Assembly (NCBI RefSeq): GCF_000330505.1
Contig: NW_004440113.1
Coordinates: 520,177 to 584,176, forward strand
Direction of reading: 5' to 3'
Source: Entamoeba invadens IP1
Lineage: Eukaryota > Evosea > Mastigamoebida > Endamoebidae
Length of the DNA: 64,000 nucleotides
Made by a program: the position numbers and the translations under genes. Of the stretch, positions 21,817-33,068 are shown piece by piece. Numbering within the stretch: position 1 is the stretch's first letter; every line of letters begins with the position of its first letter. The notes beneath the pieces were generated by a model. That model ran no database searches and had not been told where the DNA came from. It worked only from the letters and a program-made list of their open reading frames with translations.

Positions 21817-23175
21817 TTAAACTTTCATCTTCTCAATAAAGTCTACAACGGCCTTCGAAAGTTCGCCCGTGTGCTCCTCCAACACTCCACAACATCCTTC
21901 TAAGAACTCCTGGTACAAATCCGGTTCTTCATTTTTGAGTGTTTGGTTCTGTAGAATGCCTTTGATGATCTCGAAATAGTCTTCTCCAAGCAACTGTTTC
22001 CCACACTCCCCGAACATTTCTAACAAGTTCCCAATATACTCGGAGACTTGTATGACATCATTGACTTCAGAGATGTATGTCCCAATCTCTGTGAAGACAT
22101 CCAAACGCTCTTTAGGATACGTATTATCCATTTGGAACAACACTGCAAGTTGGCCAACTACCGTACCAGCCACTTGTGCCTTTAAATCGTCTGGGAGTAA
22201 GCTGAAAATTCTCTTCACAAACCGAAGTCCCTTTTCTCTCCTAAAGACTTCCACCATATTATTGATCATCATCTCCGCAACAGCTTTACTCAATTTGGTC
22301 TTCTTTGTCGTTAAGACTTGCGACACTTCGGGACTCATATATTGTGCATTGTCCTTATTAACCATTTCCAATTGTCTGATATCATTAAATAAGACTGCGT
22401 TCAATAACATCTCCTCAAGTCTGAATGCAGAGTCGAACTGTGGTAATGCGCCTTTAAACATGAAGTCACTCTCGCTCCCATTAGACAACTGCAACTGACT
22501 CATCGAAGTCGTTTTAGACGTGCTCACAGAGACCAACTCGATTGGGTATCGATGTGAATGTGGGTAATACCTGTTCACACAGTCATCCAACGACTTATGT
22601 AAATGCGAAAAGAAGGACACGATACTCCCCTCCTGTTCTGCACCGTGCGACATTTTATAAGAGATTTCGTAGTACTGTTCTTTATAAGCAAAGAACGATC
22701 GGATGTTCTCAAAAGCCGAGTATATGGTGTTCTTGACTTCTTGGTCGGTCATGTACTTTGGATGGGGCGGGTTGCATTGCGGAGAGTCTATAAAGAATTC
22801 GTGAGCTAACCCCGTCGGCAAGAGTGTCGGATGTTTCTTTCTCAACTCTTCGTTGACTTTTTTGATCTCTTCTCTCTTCTCTTGAGTGATCCCATAACGA
22901 TTGGGATATTTCTTGTCTTGTCGGTCACCAGGGCGTTCCTTTTGATCAAACTTCGCAAACTTCTCGCGATGGTCCGAATGATTTGTCCTCTTCTGATACG
23001 GTTGTTGTCGTGGACGGTCTTGGTATCCCTGACGGTCTTGTTGTTGAGCTTCTTCTTGTGGGGGTTGGCGGTCATTTTGGCGATAGTCTTGTGTGCGTTG
23101 TGGAGTATCTGGAGTGTACCCGATCATTCCCGTCTCGATTTTTTGTCCCTTATTTCGTCGTGCTTTTGGTTTCAT
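21817..23175 (-). CDS. PAT1-like mRNA decay factor (tentative)
   Basis: 452 residues. The first ~110 residues are disordered, with many Gln, Arg and Pro (RNA-binding-type low complexity). The C-terminal ~250 residues are an all-helical repeat region. The stretch REKGLRFVKRIFSLLPDD resembles the Pat1 C-terminal domain signature (a KG.+L+.R.LP.L sequence after a helix ending in the KG turn). Pat1 links deadenylation to decapping in P-bodies. The resemblance is modest; a MIF4G/HEAT-type translation factor is the main alternative. Start ATG at 23175. Confidence 0.7.
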   Translation of the reverse strand: MKPKARRNKGQKIETGMIGYTPDTPQRTQDYRQNDRQPPQEEAQQQDRQGYQDRPRQQPYQKRTNHSDHREKFAKFDQKERPGDRQDKKYPNRYGITQEKREEIKKVNEELRKKHPTLLPTGLAHEFFIDSPQCNPPHPKYMTDQEVKNTIYSAFENIRSFFAYKEQYYEISYKMSHGAEQEGSIVSFFSHLHKSLDDCVNRYYPHSHRYPIELVSVSTSKTTSMSQLQLSNGSESDFMFKGALPQFDSAFRLEEMLLNAVLFNDIRQLEMVNKDNAQYMSPEVSQVLTTKKTKLSKAVAEMMINNMVEVFRREKGLRFVKRIFSLLPDDLKAQVAGTVVGQLAVLFQMDNTYPKERLDVFTEIGTYISEVNDVIQVSEYIGNLLEMFGECGKQLLGEDYFEIIKGILQNQTLKNEEPDLYQEFLEGCCGVLEEHTGELSKAVVDFIEKMKV

Positions 23176-23765
23176 ACCGTTTTCTATTTAATTAGTTGTT
23201 TTTTACCTTTCACTTTTTATCTTTTTTTCTTAAATACATTTTGGGATTACTGCCTGATTGGCGGCGCAATTTGTATTGATTATTGGTGTTCTTTTTCTAC
23301 TATTACTTCTTTTTAAGTTCTCATACAAAAGCATTTTATTATTTGAATATGGTTAATATTAATATAGTTCAATTTATTAATAATAAAAATTATTATTAAA
23401 CTTCTTAACTACACTTTGAAATTATTATTATTAAAAATAATTACTCATTTTGATTAAAAAAAAATTAATAAATTTATTTATAATATTTTATTATATATAA
23501 AACTATTTAATTTATTTAAAATAAAATTATTAATTTTTAATTTAAAATATTTTAATAAAAATATTAATAATTATAATTATATCATATAAATTAGTTTTCA
23601 ACAAATTTATTATTAATGATATAAAAACTATTATATATAATATTCGTTTTTCTTTCAACCCAAAGGACATAGAAATAATCCAAAAAACGAAACAAGAGAG
23701 GATAAAACACACACAAACCTGAAGTGAATGAAAATGAATGAAAACAATCAGTCATAAAAGGGGCT
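23176..23765. other. Intergenic, extremely AT-rich
   Basis: 590 bp; 23340-23640 is nearly all A and T. No gene seen. Confidence 0.5.
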
Positions 23766-24368
23766 CTAGTAGTTCCCTTTCAAATATTCATCTCGAAGGC
23801 TCAAATCATGTGAAAAGTTGCAGTGCTCACCCTTTCTACACGTGCCTGTCTCGAAAAAGTATTTGCACGGCTTTGTCCTGTACAGTTTATCGACCGAAAC
23901 AAACTGTTTTTGTGGCGAAGTGTTTGTGCTGTGTGTTGTCGACACGTCATGCGAAAACGTGCAGTTATCTCCTTTCTTACAATAGCCGTTCTGCATAAAG
24001 AAAATGCATGGTTTTGTTCCATATTTGACCTGTTTCTGTTGGTGTTCGGTCTGACTTTCTACGCTCAAGTTGTGACTAATCGGGGACATGAAAAAGTACG
24101 GCGCGACATATGGGAAATTCGGCATCGAAGAAGTGAAAGAGTTTTGTGGGCCTCTTTTCTGGATGCTAAGACTTGGTGATTTTTTCATTCTCACAAAATC
24201 GACAGAGGGCGTCTCTCTTTTCAACGCGAAAGGCTTTTCGGTAATTTCAGGTGTGAATCTTCCACTCGGCGTAAAGAGTGCTACTTCCTCGTCTTGCTTC
24301 TCGTCTTCAGCATCGTCTGAAGACGATTGTGAGTTTGAAAACTTTGTAAACAAATCGCCTGAATTTCC
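23766..24368 (-). CDS. Tandem CCCH zinc-finger protein (TTP/TIS11-like), 5' end unresolved
   Basis: Two CX8CX5CX3H fingers, each with the TTP-type lead: YGTKPC...KKGDNCTFSH and YRTKPC...RKGEHCNFSH. The linker between the fingers (27 residues from His to Cys) is longer than the 18 of mammalian TTP. Such proteins bind AU-rich 3' UTRs and promote decay. Upstream of the fingers is a Ser/Thr/acidic region (SSSDDAEDEKQDEE). The frame has no ATG until 24188 and runs back to a TAG at 24369-24371 that looks like a splice acceptor, so an exon is probably missing from this call. A candidate first exon lies at 24627-24743. Confidence 0.85.
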   Translation of the reverse strand, partial: GNSGDLFTKFSNSQSSSDDAEDEKQDEEVALFTPSGRFTPEITEKPFALKRETPSVDFVRMKKSPSLSIQKRGPQNSFTSSMPNFPYVAPYFFMSPISHNLSVESQTEHQQKQVKYGTKPCIFFMQNGYCKKGDNCTFSHDVSTTHSTNTSPQKQFVSVDKLYRTKPCKYFFETGTCRKGEHCNFSHDLSLRDEYLKGNY

Positions 24369-24584
24369 CTAGTTGATTGGTCTTTTTTAAATAGATTATA
24401 AACGGGTGTAATAATGTTAAAGTTATGTGTTTATAAAAATGTAAGCTTTATTTTGAGAACACCTGACCGCCTCATTGCTCGACCCACTTCTATTATGTCC
24501 ATGGACACCAACAACAGCACAGCGCTTTGTGAACGTTTCACAAGAGCATGTGCTTGCTTGGTCTTTTTGAGAGTGGGTAGCAAG

Positions 24585-24743
24585 TCAAAGGCCGTCACTG
24601 CAGTAAATGCAAAAAGTGTCACAAACTGTTTCTGTTGGGGTCTCCTCCTCCCCGGTCACATCCATCTCGAGCAATGTGTTTATCCCAATATACGGGGTAT
24701 TGTCGTCGTCCAAAAAAGCGTCAAATGCTGTGAACCTGCTCAT
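24585..24743 (-). other. Candidate first exon for the CCCH gene, or a small separate gene
   Basis: An ATG at 24743 opens 39 codons (MSRFTAFDAFLDDDN..., acidic) up to an exact GTTTGT at 24626. Splicing from there to 24368 is phase 0 on both sides and would attach it to the CCCH protein with a 258-bp intron. Unspliced, the frame stops at 24585. Beyond this TGA the same frame continues with several Cys (STCSCETFTKRC) to 24423, so a broken gene is another possibility. Confidence 0.3.
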
Positions 24744-25638
24744 AAGAGTGTTTTATTTTTCTTTTTTTTCAATCCTTAAATGCTGTTCTATTCTCAAACT
24801 GTCCAATCAGCTATATTTTCGCCACTCTGGATATTCCATACATTAATTGTTTATTTACTATTTCTAATTACTTGGTGTTGTAGTGTTGATTTTTAAAAAT
24901 CCGTTCGTTCTGAACTCTGAGTTTTGTTTTTCCAGATGATACTAAAAGAATGATTAAAAAACTAGAGAAAAACCATTTTTACTTCATATAACAAGTGAAA
25001 CACAAAAAAAGTAAATAACATTTTTTATACCATTTCCAAAGAAGTTTTCGGAAGATAGTAGAAAAGTAACACATCCCAAATCTATGACGGCATAGCTATA
25101 ATAATAGTTGTTTTTATTATTATAAACTAACATAAATCAGAGAATAAGAAAGATTAAAATGAAGTTTATTTCTTCGGTTTTTAAAAACATTTTTAAGTGA
25201 AGTCAAGAAATCTGTTTTTTGTTTTTGAAAAGGAATTTACGCTTTGAATTACAAAACTTTTCTTTTTTTTATGCTTTCAATTTTTGAAGGTGTTTCAAAA
25301 CAGTTTATAGTAAGTAAAAATTATAACAAATTAATTAACGTCTATAATACTTATTTTTTTCATTTTGTTTCAAAGTGTTTTCCATAAAAGGAAATCAAGT
25401 TGTAGGAAAAATACTAAATACGACCAAAATACTTCTTGGCAGATTTTTCCACTTATTCTCAATCAGATTTAAAACAATTATTTCAAGTAATTTCATAGTA
25501 AATAAAACCATAATGTATAGTAAATTATTTTAAACAAAAAAACACCAGGATGAACGCCTCGACCAATAAATCAAAATAGAACTCGAATAGAAATATATTT
25601 TAATAAAAAAACTACCAAAGAAACTAGATTATCTGAAC
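24744..25638. other. Intergenic, AT-rich
   Basis: Nearly 0.9 kb without a supportable gene; contains the divergent upstream regions of the CCCH and AGC-kinase genes. Confidence 0.5.
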
Positions 25639-28600
25639 ATGAAGCCATGTAGTTCAACCGCACGGACTATGACATTCCGTCCTACACAAATTGGGCTTTT
25701 AAACAGTTTAAAGAGCGACAACGCCTCACTCGAAGTCACCCCACGAGACTCCCTGTTATTTTCTGGTACCCCGACGCCTCAAACCGAACCAACACAAATC
25801 AAAGTCAAAGATGTCAAGTCGGAGCTTCAAATTGACTTGACGACTTTTAAGTGTGTTGTTGTTCATATCATCACCATGCAATTAGATTTACAAACAAAAT
25901 TTCTGTTTAAGAAGCCGACGGACGTCCACGAGTTGGACATCTATTTGCACGCATTTTCGGACCCGTCGCGAAACGCGAGATTACAAAAGAAAGAGAAGAA
26001 AGACCAACTGATCTTACTGGACTATCGCTTCACTAAAACAGAAACTCCGCCGTCTAAAAAGTCACACTGCACGCCTCCTAATAAACCCGCAATGACCCCA
26101 CCACTCCCTTTCTCATCACCAGAAAATAAGCCTTTTGGCAGTAAGTCGATGTTTAAGTCCGGGTCTCTCCTCACTTCCCCAATATCACTCACGCCTCCAA
26201 AAAACATCGCGCAAACCCCACGAAGACCAGTCACTATCAGTGGAACGCCCATTCAACAAATCCCAAGGGTCGTGAAAGAAAATGTGACAAAGAGTCAGCC
26301 GATAGTCTTGAAGGAAAAGACGTATACATCGCCTTTTTTGAATTTACAGAACAAATCGAAGTTGAAGCAGACGTCGATGTTCACCAGTCAGTCGAACATC
26401 TCACAATTTTTGAAATGTGAAAACAAAGGGTTTGGCGATGATGAAGTCGCAAAGGCAGTGACACCACCACTCGACTCATTGGACCGAATTATCCATGAAA
26501 GGAATGAATGGGAGAAGAACTTACCACAACTTCCTTCGAGGAAAGTAGTGTATCCGTTGAGAGATGTAGCTTTGAAACAGTACTTATCTGAAGTTATAGC
26601 GCTTGAAGGAGCAATGGATAACGTGTATGTGTATGAATGGTTTGTGGAAAAGAAACAGAGCACGCCATTCATGTCGCTTCGACACCCGCGAGTCTGTGGG
26701 AATGTTCTTAAACAGTCGTACATCTTCTCAACGTGGGCGACTAAATACGTTGTTATCAAAGAAAACGTTTTGGTGTATTTTGCGAGCGAGAGAAGCGTCC
26801 AACGACTTGAAGCGCCGAGTGATGTGTTAGATTTGCGGGGGAGTGTAATAGAGGAGAGAGACGGGGAGATCTCTGTGAAGCTCTTAAATGGGTCGATTTA
26901 CAATTTCAAAGTAGACAAAGAGTTTGTTAATGAGTGGGTATTAGCACTGAATTATTGTTCTGTGCTCAAAAAGAAACAACGGAAGTATAGTGAGTACGAA
27001 CAAAGTCTTTCCACAAAAGGGAGACTTGAATTTTCGAAACTCGACGATTCGGAGGACAAACACGTGTTGAGCAAATTCACTGCGATCAAAGAAGAGGCGC
27101 GACGCATATCGTTGGTGTATGAAATGATGGTGGACAAAACGTTGGACCAAATGAACACGTTCACGTTATTTCGACAATTGGAACTGTTGAATATCGATGA
27201 CATCAACTCGAAAACATTCATGAACCAATACTTACAGAAACTGAAAGACTGTGTTATGAACAACCTCAGCGACACATTAATATTCCACTACTACCAATTG
27301 TTCGAGGAATTCATTTCATTGGCTCCAGTCGTCAAAAAGTTCTTGGAAGTCGCGGAGATACCAATTCTGCCACAACGAAGTCGACAATCGTCCATGAATA
27401 GGGGTACACGGATTCAAGCCTCTTTACCTTCGTCACCACTGACACACTCGTCCTCACCAAAACTCGAGAAGAACATACTAAGAACAACTTACTGTCGACT
27501 TTGCGAGAGAGAGGTACAACTGGATGTGTTGGCCAAACACACGTTCTACTGTAAAATGTGTTTGGAGATCTCGATGAACGAGCCGTCGTGTAAGAAGAGA
27601 CTGAAAAATCTGGAGGACCAACTTATTAAGCAAAAGCAAATCCAACAAGGCGGACTGAATTACGACGGAGTCGTCGAACTGATAGAAACAATTGGGAACA
27701 TCAACGAAGTCAATGAGAAAACGGTCGAACAGATGCGGGACGCAGTCAATATGTTAGATGAAGTCACCATGAATTCGTGTGATGTCTGTCTTTCAGTATT
27801 TGCGGGGACCATATCGACGTTGATTAATCGGCGAATGCTGCTGATCCAAAATTACTTGACGAAGAATAGCTCGGACATCTGGAAGTACCTGTCACTGTGG
27901 GACGGGGATATGCAAGTTGATGGGACTTGTCCCGTTTCTTTGAAGGATTTTACCGCGATCAAGAAGTTCAGTCAAGGCGCCTATTCGCGCCTTTATCTTG
28001 TTCGTAAAAACACCACCAAAGATATCTATGCGATGAAAGTATCTCGGAAAGCGGATATGGTGCGGAAGAATGTAGTTGATGGTGTTCTTGCGGAGAAACA
28101 AATTCTGCAGCAGTCGGTCAATCAAAGTGTCGTTAAGCTGTATTATGCTTTTCAAGATGCGTGTAGCTTGTTTCTTGTTATGGAGTTCTGCCCGGGTGGG
28201 GATTTGGCGTGTTTACTTCGAGAAATAGAAATCTTGCCTGAGAGTACTGTGAAGATATATAGTGCAGAGATTGTATTAGCACTTGAGTGTATCCACTCGA
28301 TGGGTATCATTCATCGAGATATCAAGCCGGACAATATCTTGATTGATGTGAATGGACACTTGAAGTTGACAGATTTTGGGTTGAGTGTAGTTGGGAGTAA
28401 GAACGAGCAAAATGGGTTTTTGGATAGTCGAATCTTGTGTACACCAGATTATGTAGCGCCGGAAGTTATCATAGAAAGGATGTACTCGAGCGCAAGTGAC
28501 TTTTTCAGTCTTGGGTGTATGATATATGAAATGCTGGTAGGGATACCCCCCTTCAACGACAAGACTGTGGAGGCCATTTTTAAACGCATTCGGACGAATG

Positions 28601-29025
28601 ACTATCACTGGCCGAGTCACGACGAATTTGAAATTAGCGAAAGTGCGTGCGATATAGTAAATAGGCTTTTAAATCCGAACGAGAAAAAGCGGTTGAGTGC
28701 GCGAGGGGTTGAGGAAGTGAAGAGCCACACTTTCTTTGATGGGATTCGATGGAACTCATTATTGAATGAAAGTCGAGAGGATATATTTGTGCCAAGTCTG
28801 ACGGGAGACGACGACACGGGTTACTTTTCTAGAGACACTAAAGAAGTCTCACCAACACTCGGAGAGAACTCGACGGGGTTTGGGGGATTTGACTGTGTTG
28901 ATGTGAACAGGCTTGCGGAGAAGAACATGAACGTCCTTGAAGAGGGGAACGACGCATATGGGTTTGAGAGCAACCAATCTTCGGACTCCTCTGATAGTCT
29001 TAATGAAGCGACGTTTGCGAATTAA
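25639..29025 (+). CDS. AGC-family kinase with PH domain and zinc finger (IREH1/Rim15/MAST-like)
   Basis: 1128 residues, no intron. Order: a Ser/Pro-rich N-terminus; a PH domain near residues 345-445 (GNVLKQSYIFSTWATKYVVI ... EWVLALNYC); a Cys/His finger near 617-650 (YCRLCEREVQLDVLAKHTFYC) like the one in plant IREH1; and a Ser/Thr kinase near 769-1035. Kinase motifs: lysine in YAMKVS, HRDIKPDN near 891, LTDFGLS, and a VAPEVI activation end. The C-tail TGDDDTGYFS matches the MAST/IREH AGC tail. The Gly-rich loop is SQGAYS, so its last Gly is replaced. It is probably active in growth or cell-cycle signalling; a PH domain in this kinase group is unusual. Confidence 0.9.
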   Translation: MKPCSSTARTMTFRPTQIGLLNSLKSDNASLEVTPRDSLLFSGTPTPQTEPTQIKVKDVKSELQIDLTTFKCVVVHIITMQLDLQTKFLFKKPTDVHELDIYLHAFSDPSRNARLQKKEKKDQLILLDYRFTKTETPPSKKSHCTPPNKPAMTPPLPFSSPENKPFGSKSMFKSGSLLTSPISLTPPKNIAQTPRRPVTISGTPIQQIPRVVKENVTKSQPIVLKEKTYTSPFLNLQNKSKLKQTSMFTSQSNISQFLKCENKGFGDDEVAKAVTPPLDSLDRIIHERNEWEKNLPQLPSRKVVYPLRDVALKQYLSEVIALEGAMDNVYVYEWFVEKKQSTPFMSLRHPRVCGNVLKQSYIFSTWATKYVVIKENVLVYFASERSVQRLEAPSDVLDLRGSVIEERDGEISVKLLNGSIYNFKVDKEFVNEWVLALNYCSVLKKKQRKYSEYEQSLSTKGRLEFSKLDDSEDKHVLSKFTAIKEEARRISLVYEMMVDKTLDQMNTFTLFRQLELLNIDDINSKTFMNQYLQKLKDCVMNNLSDTLIFHYYQLFEEFISLAPVVKKFLEVAEIPILPQRSRQSSMNRGTRIQASLPSSPLTHSSSPKLEKNILRTTYCRLCEREVQLDVLAKHTFYCKMCLEISMNEPSCKKRLKNLEDQLIKQKQIQQGGLNYDGVVELIETIGNINEVNEKTVEQMRDAVNMLDEVTMNSCDVCLSVFAGTISTLINRRMLLIQNYLTKNSSDIWKYLSLWDGDMQVDGTCPVSLKDFTAIKKFSQGAYSRLYLVRKNTTKDIYAMKVSRKADMVRKNVVDGVLAEKQILQQSVNQSVVKLYYAFQDACSLFLVMEFCPGGDLACLLREIEILPESTVKIYSAEIVLALECIHSMGIIHRDIKPDNILIDVNGHLKLTDFGLSVVGSKNEQNGFLDSRILCTPDYVAPEVIIERMYSSASDFFSLGCMIYEMLVGIPPFNDKTVEAIFKRIRTNDYHWPSHDEFEISESACDIVNRLLNPNEKKRLSARGVEEVKSHTFFDGIRWNSLLNESREDIFVPSLTGDDDTGYFSRDTKEVSPTLGENSTGFGGFDCVDVNRLAEKNMNVLEEGNDAYGFESNQSSDSSDSLNEATFAN

Positions 29026-30663
29026 TCTGTAGATACAATTTAAATGATTGTTGTATTGTATTTGTATGGTCTCGTTGAACAAAGAAATACTGTACTATAT
29101 TTTATAGTTTAACTGACAATAATAGTTTTAAAATAGGACGAAAAAGGGTGTACATAAATTGCAACTATTTATAAAAACACATAACGGTTTTTAACGTTAT
29201 ATTTTGATTTAAAGTGTTCTGTTACTAACAAGTTAATAACAACAATATTAAATTGATTGGAGTTGAAAAAAAAAGACCAAAACTGAATGCAAATTTAAAA
29301 ACGGGACTATTTAGTGTAAATATATTGAAAGAAAACCAATTTTAAATAAAATATACACTTTTGAAAAACAATAAAACAAGGTTTAAGTATTTTTAATTTT
29401 TTAAATTTATATTAGTTTTCGCATTTAATGCGACAAAAAGATACTATTAACTCTGGTTAGTTTTGTCATACATATAGTTTTAATAAATAAAATAAAAATT
29501 GTCTTTTTGGAAATTGAAAACAATTAATTTGAAAGTTTTTTTGTATGGATTTCAAACTGGAAAAATTGGGGGAAAATCGAGAACAAGAAAACTTAATTAG
29601 AAATATAAAACTCTGCTTTTAAACATTTTTAAAGATGGTGTTATTGAGATCAAGTCCAAAATATTATTGGTGTTAGTGTTACATGTTATCACTTTGTTAC
29701 ACCAAAACTTGGAATTCAAACCAAGATACAGTAATAAGGTAACTAAATCGAAGTTACGAATCAAACAAAAAATAGATAAATTTCCATGGAATTCATTTTA
29801 ATTTATTTAATTATAAACATTCAAAATTGCCACGTTTTGACATTATAATAAGAAAATTGTTTTTTTTGTTTTATAAAAATGACAATAGAAAAAAATATTT
29901 TCAATGATATAGACTATATTTTTTGGCGGATGTTAAAATTACAATCAACAATAATAAAAAAATAAGTTTGATCAAACTAAAACACAATTAGTTGGCAGTT
30001 GGATGATGTTTTTATCAAATAAAAAAATGTAATACCAATTTTATACATTTTTTATTGATCACAGAAAAGCTATTCTCTTGTATTTTGTATTATTCACTTA
30101 TGTATTGTAAAGCATTTATATTAATTCTAAACAATAACGATTTGTGGTTCATCAAAAGATGATATTTTTCAATACACTTAATCCAAGATATACCTTTTTT
30201 ATTTATTCAACGTGAATTTTTTATTTAACACAATATGTTTGAATATGTGATTACATTTTCTTAACAATGAGTACAGTCATTAAAAAAACACCCCAAAAAT
30301 ACATTTTGTTTTTATAATATTAATCACAACGAATGTTCAAAAATTTAAGATATCATTATAATAAAATGTGTTACAAGTTAACAGAAATTTAAACGTTTTA
30401 TAGTATGTTACAAAAAAATAAATATAATACCCCCAAAACATACAAATTGATTATTGCTATATGGGTTTAATATAACAACACAATTATAACATTCAATTAT
30501 ACTCTCACTCACAGGACGAGAAAACACCTTATTTTTTATTTGTATCATCAATCTAACTTAACAACTCATTGAAAACACACAAAACATACCTTATGTGTAA
30601 ACATTTAAAATTAAAAAGTAGTACATAACTAGAACGCGTTGGTTTTAATAAATATTTTCTTGT
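29026..30663. other. Gene desert (1.6 kb)
   Basis: AT-rich, no supportable coding or RNA gene. A CATTTAATGCGAC patch near 29420 is isolated. Confidence 0.5.
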
Positions 30664-31209
30664 TCACTCTAAAACATTCACAAACTTCTCCAACTCTCCC
30701 CTCTCTATAATCACTTCTTTATCACCTCCCAATTTCTGGTAAACGTAAGTTCTAATGTTGTCAGCAATTTGTGTGATTTTATCAATTTCGATCCGCTTTC
30801 CTCTCACATTTTGCACCAAATACGTGTCACCCGAGAACCCACAATTTTCCTCTCGTGTTGTTTCGACATCCCAACCAAACCGATGGCCAATGTCCATCAG
30901 CAAATGAACTATTTCCCATCTTTTTGATTCTTGCATTCTTCGTTTTGCAGTGAACTCATTGAGACCCTTACGGACTTCTTCGGCGATTAGTTCTGTTTCG
31001 CGCCGACGGACAAACTCTAGGACATCAATGATGTCGTCCTGGCCGAAGTCGATTTTGTGGATGCGAAAAAGGGAGCGAGTAATAGATGTTTTCTTTTGTG
31101 GTTTTGTTATGTAAAAATTTGAGTATTGCGAGATAATGCCGACAAGAACAACAGCGACATCACTCTGTTTATTAATTAGTGTTCGCTGTCGCAACTTTTT
31201 CGGCTTCAT
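30664..31209 (-). CDS. Orphan basic protein, paralogue of the gene at 10024
   Basis: 181 residues starting MKPKKLRQRT. Shares the central motif VRKGLNEFTAKRR and the following helix-turn region (LLMDIGHRFGWDVETTREE) with the protein at 10024-10632. Also shared is the lead-in DDIIDVLEFVRRR versus DEINVVELIDRRL. No family recognised. Strongly basic and mostly helical. Like its paralogue it stands alone between two deserts. No signal peptide or membrane segment is visible. Confidence 0.75.
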   Translation of the reverse strand: MKPKKLRQRTLINKQSDVAVVLVGIISQYSNFYITKPQKKTSITRSLFRIHKIDFGQDDIIDVLEFVRRRETELIAEEVRKGLNEFTAKRRMQESKRWEIVHLLMDIGHRFGWDVETTREENCGFSGDTYLVQNVRGKRIEIDKITQIADNIRTYVYQKLGGDKEVIIERGELEKFVNVLE

Positions 31210-33068
31210 TAAATATGTAATTTGTAAAAAATAGTTTTGATCTTATTAATTATTAATAAAAGTATTATATTTATTAATATCTATCATTCAGAATTAGTAA
31301 TTAATTATCGCGATAATAAATTACAAGGTTGTTTTCATAAACTTTTTATTTGACATACAAGCCAGAAACTGTTTATTAGTTCTGCGAAATGTTTTACAAA
31401 AATAATCATTGTGTTTTTTTTTCGCATTATATTTTTTTGTTAAAACTATTTTTAAATTAGTTCAATTGTTATTATTTTTGTTGCAATATAAAAATCCATA
31501 TAATAATAAAAAAGCTTTGTAATTTAAATAAATTATTTATAATTTTTAATAGTACAGTTTTATCTATTAAATTTTTATAATAAAACACTTAAAATTATTA
31601 GTCAAGTTGATTGTAGAATTAAGAATGTATTTTCAAAAATATTTTTTTATAATTATAGGTTTGGTTTGTTCCATCTTTGTTGTTCAAATTTCAAATTCAT
31701 TCATCTAAAATACAAATGTGATGGCAAGTTTTTAATTAATTAATATAATTTTTATTATTCATCATTTTTTTTGTAAAACAACTGTTTATATAAAAGTTGT
31801 TACTTTAATTATTTTTTTGATTTTATTAAATTAAAATAATAAAAACCATACATTTTAATTTAATTATTATATATAATAACTAAATAAATTAACAAAAATA
31901 ATAACGCCACAAGTAAAAATAATTGAAGCGCAATAAATATTAATTATAAATAAAATATAAATATGGAAACTGAATTTTTATTTATAAAAATAATTACGGC
32001 AATTGTAGTAATAAATACAATCAAAATTGAATTAAAATAACAATAAAAGATTAAATAAAATTAAAGTGACATTTAAACATTCGTGTTGTTCATGATGTTA
32101 ATTTAGACATTTAATTGTTAATAATGACAACGTTTGATAATCAATTTCATAAAATAAAAACAATACAACGTGTTTTTATCATAAAGCACGTTATTTTAAT
32201 ACAAAAATATCACTTGTTTTTTTAGCAACACAATTATTAAAAAAATGTTTATGTAGATTTAATATCAATATTATATCCATTAATTACAATTGTAATACTT
32301 AATAAACACTATTTATTAATTTTAAATCGGCTCATTATTTGTTGAATAAAACAATTAAACAAATTTAATAATTATATTTTAATTATTATTTCAAAAAAAA
32401 ACAATCTTAAACAAAGTTGTTGAATTTTATCAAATGAATAAATGTAAACAATTGGCAGAATGTTTTTATGTGTTATTTAAACTTTTAAAGTTATATTAAA
32501 AATATTATACAATAATAATTAACACTTTTTATCGCAATACAATAATGAATTTTATCGCATATTATTTTAATTTTTTACAATATTTTAAATTAAAAATAAC
32601 ACGTTAGTTTGTAAATTAGAGTGAATCGTATGTCCAAATCCAGACATGTTTATGTTGTTTTTAATTAATTGTATTAATATATTTTTTGTTGTTCGAAGAT
32701 AATGATTCTCACACTCAAAAACATAAAATTAATTAATTATTCATTTATTTAAATGAAATTTAAGAGACGAATGGCAACTGTTTATAACGTATATCGATAT
32801 AAAATTAATAACAGTATTAGTTATTGATGTATACATAATTTAAAATTTTTGATTGTACAGTCATGATTCAAACACGCGTTTTTCAAATCGTAAATGGCAT
32901 TCTCAGTTAAATTGTTCAATTTCCTTAAAAACAAATATATTTATTCTCTTTCATAAGTTTTTACAAAAAATGTTATTTAGTTTGATTATTTTTTATGCTA
33001 TAAACAATTATAAGAAAAGATAGTATATTTAATCAAAACCAAAACTAAAAAGAAAACCAGCAAATTTG
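31210..33068. other. Gene desert (1.86 kb), extremely AT-rich
   Basis: No supportable gene or RNA. 31500-32640 is nearly all A/T. Confidence 0.5.

Noticed and set aside
24414..24779. Plus-strand 121-codon open frame
   Set aside because: No domain; the better-composed frame is on the minus strand, where a candidate CCCH-gene exon lies.
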